Shown here in pieces: positions 23,411 to 30,411 of a stretch of DNA of 33,422 nucleotides. The DNA lies in assembly GCA_017853815.1 (NCBI GenBank), contig JAFMIT010000004.1:1-33422 (forward strand). The letters are read 5' to 3'. The position numbers were made by a program, and so were the translations under genes. The notes below the pieces were generated by a model, which saw only the letters and a program-made list of their open reading frames with translations, searched no databases and was not told where the DNA came from. Position 1 is the first letter of the stretch. Every line of letters starts with the position of its first letter. This DNA is from Actinomycetota bacterium (lineage in GTDB: Bacteria > Actinomycetota > Actinomycetes > S36-B12 > UBA5976).

Positions 23411-25003
23411 ATGTCGGTCGCCGCAGGCTCGGACAAGCCCATCGATCCGCACACCACAGCGGGAAAGATTGAAGGTCTCAGGCTTCGTCGCCACGAGGCG
23501 GTCACTCGTCGCCAGAAGTCCATCGACAAACAACACTCACGCGGCAAGCTCACCGCAATGGAGCGCATTGAGATGCTCCTCGACGATGGCTCGTTCCAGA
23601 TGATGGATGGCTTGCGACGACATCGCTCACACTCGTTTGGTCTCGAAAAGACCCGTCCTTATGGCGATGGAGTTTTCACTGGCTACGGCACTATCGATGG
23701 TCGTCCCGTGTGCGTATTCGCTCAGGACTTCACGGTCTTTGGTGGTTCGCTCGGCGAGACGGTCGGCGAGAAGATCGTCAAAATCATGGATCTCGCCATC
23801 AAGACCGGTTGCCCTGTCATCGGCCTCAACGACTCAGGCGGCGCTCGTATTCAAGAAGGTGTTTCTGCTCTTCAAGGTTATGGCGAAATTTTCCGTCGCA
23901 ATGTTCACGCGTCTGGTGTGGTTCCACAGATTTCCGTGATTCTCGGTCCATGCGCGGGTGGTGCCGTGTACTCCCCTGCGCTCACCGACTTCACCATCAT
24001 GGTCGACAAAACATCGCACATGTTCATCACTGGACCAGACGTCATCAAAACTGTCACAGGCGAAGAAGTTGGTTTCGATGAGCTCGGCGGTGCACGCACT
24101 CACAATGTGAAGTCAGGCGTCGCTCATTACATGGCTGATGACGAAGAAACGGCTTTTGAATACGTCAAGGCTCTGCTGTCGTACTTGCCCAGCAACAACA
24201 TGGAAGAAGCACCTGCATTCCCATGGACTGCAGATCTCGAACCAACGGAAGAGGACTACTACCTCGACACGTTGATTCCAGATTCACCTAACCAGCCGTA
24301 CGACATGCACGAAGTGTTCGAGCACATTCTCGACGACAATGAATTCCTTGAAATTCAGCCACTGTTTGCCCCAAACATCATCGTCGGTTTTGGTCGTGTT
24401 GAAGGTCATGCAGTCGGCATTGTTGCGAATCAGCCGATGCAATTTGCAGGCACCCTCGACATCGATGCTTCTGAAAAAGCGGCGCGCTTTGTTCGTACCT
24501 GCGATGCTTTCAACATTCCTGTGATCACCTTCGTTGACGTTCCTGGTTTCTTGCCAGGCACCGATCAGGAGTGGGACGGAATTATTCGACGTGGCGCGAA
24601 ACTTATTTACGCATACGCAGAGGCAACCGTGCCAATGATCACCGTTATCACCCGCAAGGCCTACGGCGGTGCGTATCTCGTGATGGGATCGAAGTCACTC
24701 GGTGCTGATCTCAACTTCGCTTGGCCATCGGGTCAGATTGCTGTCATGGGCGCACAGGGTGCGGTCAACATTCTGTATCGCGCAGAACTTGCTGCTGCCG
24801 AAGACGTGCCTGCCACCCGCGCTCGACTCGTCGACGAATACGAAGAAACGCTGGCCAATCCGTACGTTGCAGCCGAGCGCGGCTATGTCGATCGCGTGAT
24901 CTTCCCGCACGAAACCCGAGAAATGGTTTTGCGCGGGCTGCGAGCATTGCGTAACAAGCGGGCGACGTTGCCACCAAAGAAGCACGGAAACATTCCGCTA
25001 TGA
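23411..25003 (+). CDS. accD5: Acyl-CoA carboxylase, beta (carboxyltransferase) subunit
   Basis: A 530-residue carboxyltransferase that moves CO2 from biotin to an acyl-CoA (acetyl- or propionyl-CoA), giving malonyl- or methylmalonyl-CoA. The length is normal for the PccB/AccD5 family. Visible are KQHSRGKLTAMERI, the first oxyanion loop DSGGARIQEGVSALQGYGEIF (from about residue 140), GPCAGGAVYSPAL, and the second crotonase domain with FVDVPGFLPGTDQEW and KAYGGAYLVMGSKSLGADL. The residue matching position 422 of Streptomyces PccB, which sets acyl specificity, is L423 here rather than Asp. AGGAGG precedes the ATG by four bases. The stop overlaps accE by four bases. Same order and strand as Rv3280-Rv3282. 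Confidence 0.94.
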   Translation: MSVAAGSDKPIDPHTTAGKIEGLRLRRHEAVTRRQKSIDKQHSRGKLTAMERIEMLLDDGSFQMMDGLRRHRSHSFGLEKTRPYGDGVFTGYGTIDGRPVCVFAQDFTVFGGSLGETVGEKIVKIMDLAIKTGCPVIGLNDSGGARIQEGVSALQGYGEIFRRNVHASGVVPQISVILGPCAGGAVYSPALTDFTIMVDKTSHMFITGPDVIKTVTGEEVGFDELGGARTHNVKSGVAHYMADDEETAFEYVKALLSYLPSNNMEEAPAFPWTADLEPTEEDYYLDTLIPDSPNQPYDMHEVFEHILDDNEFLEIQPLFAPNIIVGFGRVEGHAVGIVANQPMQFAGTLDIDASEKAARFVRTCDAFNIPVITFVDVPGFLPGTDQEWDGIIRRGAKLIYAYAEATVPMITVITRKAYGGAYLVMGSKSLGADLNFAWPSGQIAVMGAQGAVNILYRAELAAAEDVPATRARLVDEYEETLANPYVAAERGYVDRVIFPHETREMVLRGLRALRNKRATLPPKKHGNIPL

Positions 25004-25212
25004 CGGATCAACCTGCCCTGCGCGTTATTTCTGGTAACCCAACTCCTGAAGAGCTGGCAGCCATTCTTGCCATCGTGAGTCGTAGAGGCTCTGTCAAAGA
25101 AGTCTCTGAGCCAACGAAACTCACGACCTGGGGCGACCCGCGACAACACATGCGCGGGTATTTGCCAGTCGGTAAGAGTGCCTGGCGACAGTCCGCCTGG
25201 GCAAAGTACTGA
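25000..25212 (+). CDS. accE5: Acyl-CoA carboxylase epsilon subunit
   Basis: A 70-residue protein of the actinobacteria-specific epsilon family that stimulates and organises the AccA3-AccD5 complex. Signature: VISGNPTPEELAAILAIV near the N-terminus and a WxxP...W-R-x-S-x-W tail, here WGDPRQHMRG and GKSAWRQSAWAKY. ATG 25000 overlaps the accD5 stop as ATGA, implying translational coupling and equal stoichiometry. The presence of an epsilon gene is normal for AccD5/PccB-type enzymes. Confidence 0.92.
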   Translation: MTDQPALRVISGNPTPEELAAILAIVSRRGSVKEVSEPTKLTTWGDPRQHMRGYLPVGKSAWRQSAWAKY

Positions 25213-25222
25213 GCGAGTTTTG

Positions 25223-25861
25223 ATGACTCTCCCAACCATCGTGTTGGCATCTGCATCGCCTGCTCGCAAGCAGCTCTTACATAACGTCGGTATCGAACCG
25301 CTCATTCATGTCAGTCATGTTGATGAGGACGCGCTTGTCGCCGAGAACCTCTGGACGACCGCGGAGGCAGTCGCGGGTGGACTCGCGGTTGCCAAAGCTC
25401 AAGCAGTGGCTAGAACCCTCGATCTCGACGACGCGCTCATCATCGGATGCGATTCCGTCATGGAATTCGGCGGCCATCTGCACGGAAAGCCCGGCACACC
25501 AGAAGCAGCCGCGGCGCGACTCACTGAAATGAGCGGCGGACGCGGACATCTTTTCACGGGCCACCACGTGATTCGCCGTTTGCGCGGTGAGGAGCGCGCG
25601 ACCAGCGCAGTGACAAGCACTGAGGTGGTGTTCCACGACATCACTGAAGCTGAGGTGCGGGCCTACGTCAGCACCGGTGAGCCATTGCACGTGGCTGGCG
25701 CGTACACCCTCGACAGTCTCGGCGGACCATTCATCAAAGAAATCCACGGCGATCCGTCGAACGTGATTGGTCTCTCGCTTCCCACACTTCGAGCGATGTT
25801 CTCGGATTTGGGCGTCGGTTGGGAACTCGTCTTGGCGAGCGTCGCCTCGAGGGCCACCTAA
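25223..25861 (+). CDS. maf: Maf family nucleotide pyrophosphatase
   Basis: A 212-residue house-cleaning NTP pyrophosphatase acting on non-canonical or modified nucleotides such as dTTP/UTP derivatives. The substrate loop is SASPARKQLL (10-19), the catalytic acid D77 is in IIGCDSVM, then GKPGTPEAAAARL, SGGRGHLFTGHHV and GAYTLDSLGGPFIKEIHGDPSNVIGLSLP. The ATG at 25223 begins ten bases after the accE stop and just before the first motif; an upstream in-frame ATG at 25178 lies inside accE and would add unconserved residues. Same place as Rv3282. Its placement with accDE is conserved in the lineage and probably reflects co-transcription rather than shared function. Confidence 0.93.
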   Translation: MTLPTIVLASASPARKQLLHNVGIEPLIHVSHVDEDALVAENLWTTAEAVAGGLAVAKAQAVARTLDLDDALIIGCDSVMEFGGHLHGKPGTPEAAAARLTEMSGGRGHLFTGHHVIRRLRGEERATSAVTSTEVVFHDITEAEVRAYVSTGEPLHVAGAYTLDSLGGPFIKEIHGDPSNVIGLSLPTLRAMFSDLGVGWELVLASVASRAT

Positions 25862-25889
25862 GTGACTGCGTAGTAGCGCCAAACATTCC

Positions 25890-25919
25890 TAGACTCAGGC
25901 TCACGTCATCGAAGAGGAG
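25890..25919 (+). promoter_or_regulatory. Possible -10 box and ribosome-binding site of accA3
   Basis: In the 64-base gap after maf, TAGACT (25890-25895) could be a -10 box, without a good -35. AGGAG at 25915-25919 lies six bases before the GTG at 25926 and decides that start. Independent expression of accA3 would fit its use by several carboxyltransferases. Confidence 0.38.
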
Positions 25920-25925
25920 ACATCT

Positions 25926-27692
25926 GTGACCACGCGAACTTTGCGCAAGGTACTGATTGCCAACCGCGGCGAAATCGCTGTCCGTGTCATCCGCGCCTGT
26001 CGCGATGCGGGTTTGCAATCTGTTGCGGTGTACGCCGATCCTGATCGGGATGCGCTCCACGTCACGATGGCAGATGAGGCCTACTCGCTCGGTGGCAGCA
26101 CTGCGGCTGAGTCATACCTCGTCATCGAAAAACTTCTTGATGTGGCGCGCACGTCTGGCGCCGACTCAGTCCATCCTGGCTACGGCTTCCTCAGCGAGAA
26201 CGCGGATTTTGCCCAAGCAGTAATCGATGCGGGGCTCACATGGATTGGCCCATCGCCAGACGCCATCCGCAGTCTCGGCGACAAAGTTTCCGCTCGTCAC
26301 ATTGCCGCGCGTGCAGGTGCACCGCAGGTTCCCGGCACGCCTGATCCCGTCACTGGCGCCGAAGAAGTTGTTCGCTTTGCCGAACAGCACGGATTGCCCG
26401 TCGCGATCAAAGCCGCTTTCGGTGGTGGCGGTCGTGGTCTCAAAGTTGCACGCACTTTGGAAGAAATCCCAGAGCTGTATGACTCCGCTGTGCGTGAAGC
26501 GGTAGCGGCTTTTGGTCGAGGCGAATGCTTCGTGGAGCGCTACCTCGATAAGCCCCGTCACGTCGAAACCCAGTGTCTTGCAGACATGCACGGCAATGTG
26601 GTTGTGGTCTCGACCCGCGACTGTTCGCTACAACGTCGCCACCAGAAACTCGTCGAAGAGGCGCCTGCACCGTTCTTGTCAGATGACCAAATTGCTCAGC
26701 TGTATCGCTCATCGAAGGCCATCCTGCGCGAAGCCGGTTACGTCGGTGCGGGAACGTGCGAATTCCTTGTCGGCATCGATGGCACTATTTCTTTCCTCGA
26801 AGTGAACACTCGTCTTCAGGTGGAACATCCAGTCTCTGAAGAAGTCACCGGCATTGACTTGGTGCGCGAAATGTTCCGCATCGCCGCGGGTGAAGCTCTC
26901 GGCTACGACGATCCAGTCGTTCGCGGCCACTCAATTGAATTCCGCATCAACGGCGAAGATCCTGGCCGCAATTTCTTGCCCGCACCTGGAATGTTGAACA
27001 CGTTCACGATGCCATCTGGTCCCGGCGTTCGGGTCGATACCGGCTTCAAGCAAGGCGATGTCGTCGGTGGCAATTTCGATTCGCTGCTGGCCAAACTCAT
27101 CGTCACGGGCGCGAGTCGCGAACAAGCACTTGAACGTTCTCGCCGCGCACTTGAAGAAATGAACATCGATGGCATTGCTACAGCGCTGACTTTCCATCGC
27201 GCGGTCGTCAACGAACCAGACTTTGCTCCCGCCGATGGTCCATTCAAAGTTCACACGCGTTGGATTGAAACGGAATTTAACAACACCATCGAGGCCTACA
27301 GCGGTTCTTCTGATAGCACGGACGTGGCAGGAGATCGCGAAACGGTAGTTGTCGAAGTTGGCGGCAAGCGCGTAGCAGTTTCGCTGCCTTCAGGTTTTGG
27401 TGCCCCGTCGGCCGTCGTGACGAAGCCAGCCGGTCCCGGCCCGAAGCGCACAGCCAAGAAAGCATCGGGTGGCGCGACTGGTGACAGTCTGAACTCCCCT
27501 ATGCAGGGAACTGTCGTCAAGATTGCTGTGACCGAAGGACAAACTGTCGCTCAAGGCGAACTGATTGTCGTGTTGGAGGCCATGAAGATGGAGCAGCCTC
27601 TCACGGCGCATAAAGCTGGTGTGGTTACTGGTCTGACGATTGAAGTCGGAGCCACGGTGCCGAGCGGCACTGTTCTTTGCGAAATCAAGTAA
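25926..27692 (+). CDS. accA3: Acyl-CoA carboxylase alpha subunit (biotin carboxylase plus carrier)
   Basis: A 588-residue bifunctional subunit. Residues about 1-445 are the biotin carboxylase with VLIANRGEIAVRVIRACRD (8-26), HPGYGFLSENADFA, the glycine-rich ATP loop AFGGGGRGLKVA, ERYLDKPRHVETQ, the CSLQRRHQK(L)VEEAP segment, EFLVGIDGTISFLEVNTRLQVEHPVSEEVTG, and RINGEDP. A Pro/Ala/Lys-rich linker (about 480-510) leads to the biotin carrier domain with the biotinylated lysine K554 in EAMKMEQP. It charges biotin with CO2 for AccD5. The likely modifying enzyme, BirA, is encoded nearby. Start GTG 25926 with AGGAG six bases upstream. Corresponds to Rv3285; the intervening sseA and Rv3284 genes are absent. 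Confidence 0.95.
   Translation: MTTRTLRKVLIANRGEIAVRVIRACRDAGLQSVAVYADPDRDALHVTMADEAYSLGGSTAAESYLVIEKLLDVARTSGADSVHPGYGFLSENADFAQAVIDAGLTWIGPSPDAIRSLGDKVSARHIAARAGAPQVPGTPDPVTGAEEVVRFAEQHGLPVAIKAAFGGGGRGLKVARTLEEIPELYDSAVREAVAAFGRGECFVERYLDKPRHVETQCLADMHGNVVVVSTRDCSLQRRHQKLVEEAPAPFLSDDQIAQLYRSSKAILREAGYVGAGTCEFLVGIDGTISFLEVNTRLQVEHPVSEEVTGIDLVREMFRIAAGEALGYDDPVVRGHSIEFRINGEDPGRNFLPAPGMLNTFTMPSGPGVRVDTGFKQGDVVGGNFDSLLAKLIVTGASREQALERSRRALEEMNIDGIATALTFHRAVVNEPDFAPADGPFKVHTRWIETEFNNTIEAYSGSSDSTDVAGDRETVVVEVGGKRVAVSLPSGFGAPSAVVTKPAGPGPKRTAKKASGGATGDSLNSPMQGTVVKIAVTEGQTVAQGELIVVLEAMKMEQPLTAHKAGVVTGLTIEVGATVPSGTVLCEIK
27657..27678 (+). terminator. Hairpin with T-rich tail inside the 3' end of accA3
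   Basis: GTGCCG (27657-27662) and CGGCAC (27665-27670) form an inverted repeat followed by a T-rich run, TGTTCTTT. It lies 14 bases before the accA3 stop and close to the convergent lpdA end. The loop is very small and the site lies in coding sequence, so this may be chance. Confidence 0.22.
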
Positions 27693-27711
27693 CCGGTCTG
27701 TGGCTTTGCGC

Positions 27712-29073
27712 TCAGTGAAGTCGGCGCGCGGCCTCAGCGATGGAGCCGCTGAGTGACGGGTACACCGTGAAGGTGGACGCCAAATCTTCTGCAGTCAATC
27801 GATGTGTGACTGCGAGTGCCACCGCGTAAATCAGCTCGCTCGCGCGCGGAGCCACAATGACGCCGCCTACCACTGTGTGATTCGTCGGCAAGCAGTAGAG
27901 CTTGATGAATCCGTCTTCGATTTCCTGCATCTTGGCGCGGGCATTTGTCTTTAATGGCAACATCACCACGTCAGCTTCGATCTCGCCTGAATCAATCTGC
28001 GCCTGAGTCACACCTACCGATGCAATCTCGGGGTCGGTGAAAATGTTCGCGGCCACAGTTCCCAGATCCAGCGGGTTCACCGCATCACCGAGGGCGTGCC
28101 ACATCGCGATGCGTCCTTGCATGGCGGCAGTTGAAGCGAGCATGAGAACGCCTGTGCAATCGCCAGCAGCGTAAATCCCGCGAGCCGACGTACGTGAGAC
28201 GCGATCCACGGTAATGAAGCCTGCGTCTGAAGTTGCAACACCAGCAGCCTCGAGACCGAGCGATTCAGTATTGGGTAGCGAACCGACGGCCATGAGGCAG
28301 TGCGATCCTTCGACAACGCGCCCGTCACTCAAGGTGACGACAACGCCTGTTTCGGTGGCAGTAACAGAACTGGCGCGTGCCGAACTCATCACCGAAATGC
28401 CGCGGCGGACAAAAACATCTTCGATGACCTGGGCCGCATCCGGATCTTGGCCAGGGAGCACATGATCACGCGAAGAAACCAGCGTGACGTTGCTTCCGAG
28501 GGCGTGGTAGGCCGACGCAAACTCTGCACCAGTGACGCCAGAGCCAACCACAATCAAATGCTGCGGAATCTCAGTGAGGTCATAGAGCTGCTCCCACGTC
28601 AAAATGCGATGGCCGTCAGGTTGCGCGGTATCGAGCAGCCGCGGCCGTGCGCCGGTCGATAGCAAGATGACATCCGCTTCCAACGTCTGCTCTCCCGAAG
28701 CCGTGGTCACAGAGACCATTCGATCGCTCAACAACGTTCCCGTTCCGCGGAGAATCGTGACGCCTTCGCGTTCAAGTCGACCGTGGATGTCGGCGCTCTG
28801 CGCTGCCGCCAGTCGCAGAAGGCGAGCGTTCGCTTCCGCGAGATCGACGGTGATTGTTGAGTTGGTATCGATGCCGAGCCGCTCGCTCTCGCGAAAACGA
28901 GTAAGCACTTCGGCGACGCTAATCAGACCCTTCGATGGCACCACGTCAGTAAGTACTGCCGAGCCACCGAGTCCATCTCGATCGACGACGGTGACATCTG
29001 CCCCCAGCTGTCGGGCAACCAGTGCTGCCTCGTAACCACCTGGGCCACCGCCGATAATCAGCACGTTTGTCAT
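27712..29073 (-). CDS. lpdA: LpdA-type NAD(P)H:quinone reductase-like flavoprotein
   Basis: A 453-residue FAD protein of the disulfide reductase fold. FAD site: VLIIGGGPGGYEAALVARQL (4-23); NAD(P) site: LIVVGSGVTGAEFASAYHALG; second FAD site: GIYAAGDCTG. Where dihydrolipoamide dehydrogenase has the redox pair C-x4-C, this protein has A39 and V44 (GGSAVLTDVVPSK). The usual C-terminal His-x-x-x-x-Glu is replaced by VYPSLSGSIAEAARRL, matching my recollection of M. tuberculosis LpdA (Rv3303c). It therefore cannot be a true lipoamide dehydrogenase and is more likely a quinone/dye reductase. I chose ATG 29073, with AAGGA seven bases upstream; an in-frame ATG at 29091 would add six residues. Convergent with accA3 across 19 bases. 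Confidence 0.9.
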   Translation of the reverse strand: MTNVLIIGGGPGGYEAALVARQLGADVTVVDRDGLGGSAVLTDVVPSKGLISVAEVLTRFRESERLGIDTNSTITVDLAEANARLLRLAAAQSADIHGRLEREGVTILRGTGTLLSDRMVSVTTASGEQTLEADVILLSTGARPRLLDTAQPDGHRILTWEQLYDLTEIPQHLIVVGSGVTGAEFASAYHALGSNVTLVSSRDHVLPGQDPDAAQVIEDVFVRRGISVMSSARASSVTATETGVVVTLSDGRVVEGSHCLMAVGSLPNTESLGLEAAGVATSDAGFITVDRVSRTSARGIYAAGDCTGVLMLASTAAMQGRIAMWHALGDAVNPLDLGTVAANIFTDPEIASVGVTQAQIDSGEIEADVVMLPLKTNARAKMQEIEDGFIKLYCLPTNHTVVGGVIVAPRASELIYAVALAVTHRLTAEDLASTFTVYPSLSGSIAEAARRLH

Positions 29074-29104
29074 GGTCACATCCTTCCCCATGATTGTTTC
29101 ACGG

Positions 29105-29112
29105 AGTTAAAT
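29105..29112. promoter_or_regulatory. Shared symmetric -10 element between lpdA and the GGCT-like gene
   Basis: The bases GAGTTAAATC hold TTAAAT on the plus strand (29107-29112), eight bases before the ATG at 29121, and TTAACT on the minus strand (29110-29105) toward lpdA. The gene on the plus side would be leaderless; lpdA would have a leader of about 25 bases with an AAGGA site. Confidence 0.4.
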
Positions 29113-29120
29113 CGGTCCCT

Positions 29121-29573
29121 ATGGGTATCTACGCAGCGTTTGGGAACAATCTAGATCCCACTCGAATGTTTGCTCGGGCGCCGCACTCCCCCGTCATTGG
29201 CCCTGGTTGGCTCAACGGTTGGCGACTCACGTTTGGCGGAGATGATCGCAGTTGGGAGGGTGCGCTTCCGACGGTGGTTGAAGATCCGAACTCTCAGGTG
29301 TACGTCATGCTGTATGCCCTCACGGATGAGGATGAGGCCAACCTCGATTCTGCCGAAGGTTTCGATCTCGGGATGTACCGCAAGATCAGAGTGCGCGTCT
29401 CCACACTCGATCGCGACGTCACAGCCTGGCTCTATGTGGTCGATGGTTATGAAGATGGCCTGCCCTTACGGCGTCACGTTGAAGACATTATTTCTGCCGC
29501 AGAGATTGCTGGCGCACCCTCGGATTACCTGCAGTTCCTGCGAGACCGGGTGTACCGAGACGAGAACGACTGA
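29121..29573 (+). CDS. Gamma-glutamylcyclotransferase-like protein
   Basis: A 150-residue protein of the GGCT-like (AIG2/BtrG) fold, similar to mycobacterial Rv3304. Features: the substrate loop at the N-terminus, IYAAFGNNLDPTRM (3-16; YGSN in most members), PHSPVIGPGWLNGWRLTFGG, WEGALPTVVEDP, and LDSAEGFDLGMYRKIRVRV, in which the Glu of AEG is a candidate for the catalytic acid. AWLYVVDGYEDGLPLRRH follows. GGCT enzymes cyclise gamma-glutamyl amines; the substrate here is unknown. I chose ATG 29121 because the fold begins there and TTAAAT lies eight bases upstream; an upstream in-frame ATG at 29094 overlaps the lpdA start region. The Ser-to-Asn change in FGNN is a little unusual. Confidence 0.85.
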   Translation: MGIYAAFGNNLDPTRMFARAPHSPVIGPGWLNGWRLTFGGDDRSWEGALPTVVEDPNSQVYVMLYALTDEDEANLDSAEGFDLGMYRKIRVRVSTLDRDVTAWLYVVDGYEDGLPLRRHVEDIISAAEIAGAPSDYLQFLRDRVYRDEND

Positions 29574-29603
29574 CCCGTTCTAGGAAAGTTCTCGAGCGTG
29601 TTC

Positions 29604-29609
29604 TACGCT
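29604..29609 (+). promoter_or_regulatory. Likely -10 box for a leaderless PNP transcript
   Basis: TACGCT, six bases, then the ATG at 29616, with no Shine-Dalgarno sequence near it. An alternative GTG start at 29598 would lie upstream of this box and has only a distant AGGA. Confidence 0.42.
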
Positions 29610-29615
29610 CGCAGC

Positions 29616-30410
29616 ATGACAGCTTTTGATCGTGCCTCCGAGGCCGCCGAACTCATCGCTTCCCGCACGGGCGTAGCCCACCATGATGTCGCCATCGTGC
29701 TCGGGAGCGGGTGGGCTCCTGCAGCGGAACTTTTTGGGGAAGTGCTCACGGAAATTGCCTTCACAGACATCCCTGGATTCAGTGCTCCAGGGGTTGTTGG
29801 CCACGGTGGCAGTGTGCGATCGCTCGATCTTGGTGATGGCAAGCGTGGATTGGTTTTCCTCGGTCGCACCCATTTCTACGAAGGACGCGGCGTAGAGCCC
29901 GTAGTACACGCCGTGCGCACTGCCGCTGCCTCGGGAGTGAAAACACTCGTGCTCACGAACGCATGTGGTGGACTGATGCCACACTGGAAGCCAGGCACAC
30001 CGGTGCTCATCAGTGATCACATCAACTTCACTGGCCAAACACCACTCGTCGGTGCCAAGTTCGTGGATCTCACCAATGTGTACTCGCCGCGCCTACGAGC
30101 TCTGTGTCGCGAGATTGATCCGACATTGGAGGAGGGCGTCTACGTTGGTTTCACTGGCCCTCAATACGAAACGCCAGCCGAAATCGAGATGGTTCGCCGT
30201 TGGGGCGCGAGCCTCGTCGGCATGTCAACCGTGCTCGAAGCCATCGCCGCTCGAGAGGCCGGCCTCGAAGTTCTCGGCGTCTCTCTCGTGACGAACTTGG
30301 CAGCCGGCATGTCAGGCGAGCCACTAGACCACGCTGAAGTCCTCGCTGCTGGTCAAGCCGCCGCCCAGCGTATGGGCACACTGCTGGCTCAGGTTCTGCG
30401 CGCGGTCTGA
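29616..30410 (+). CDS. punA: Purine nucleoside phosphorylase (trimeric, class II)
   Basis: A 264-residue phosphorylase that splits guanosine, inosine and deoxy forms into base and (deoxy)ribose-1-P. Motifs: VLGSGW (28-33, phosphate loop), GVVGHGGSV, LGRTHFYEGRG, LVLTNACGGLMPHWKPG, ISDHINFTG, FTGPQYETPAEI, and VGMSTVLEAIAAREAGLEVLGVSLVTNLAAG, with the base-binding Glu in the GPQYETPAE segment and Asn in TNLAAG. This pattern is the trimeric class and not the hexameric DeoD class, although the mycobacterial gene at this place (Rv3307) is named deoD. It ends one base before the phosphohexomutase gene, which suggests that ribose-1-P is passed on. Confidence 0.94.
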   Translation: MTAFDRASEAAELIASRTGVAHHDVAIVLGSGWAPAAELFGEVLTEIAFTDIPGFSAPGVVGHGGSVRSLDLGDGKRGLVFLGRTHFYEGRGVEPVVHAVRTAAASGVKTLVLTNACGGLMPHWKPGTPVLISDHINFTGQTPLVGAKFVDLTNVYSPRLRALCREIDPTLEEGVYVGFTGPQYETPAEIEMVRRWGASLVGMSTVLEAIAAREAGLEVLGVSLVTNLAAGMSGEPLDHAEVLAAGQAAAQRMGTLLAQVLRAV

Positions 30411-30411
30411 C

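Noticed and set aside
23374..23568. An extended N-terminus of birA reaching 23568
   Set aside because: The extra codons are antisense to the start of accD5, include unconserved residues, and lie upstream of the likely -10 box and GTG at 23373.
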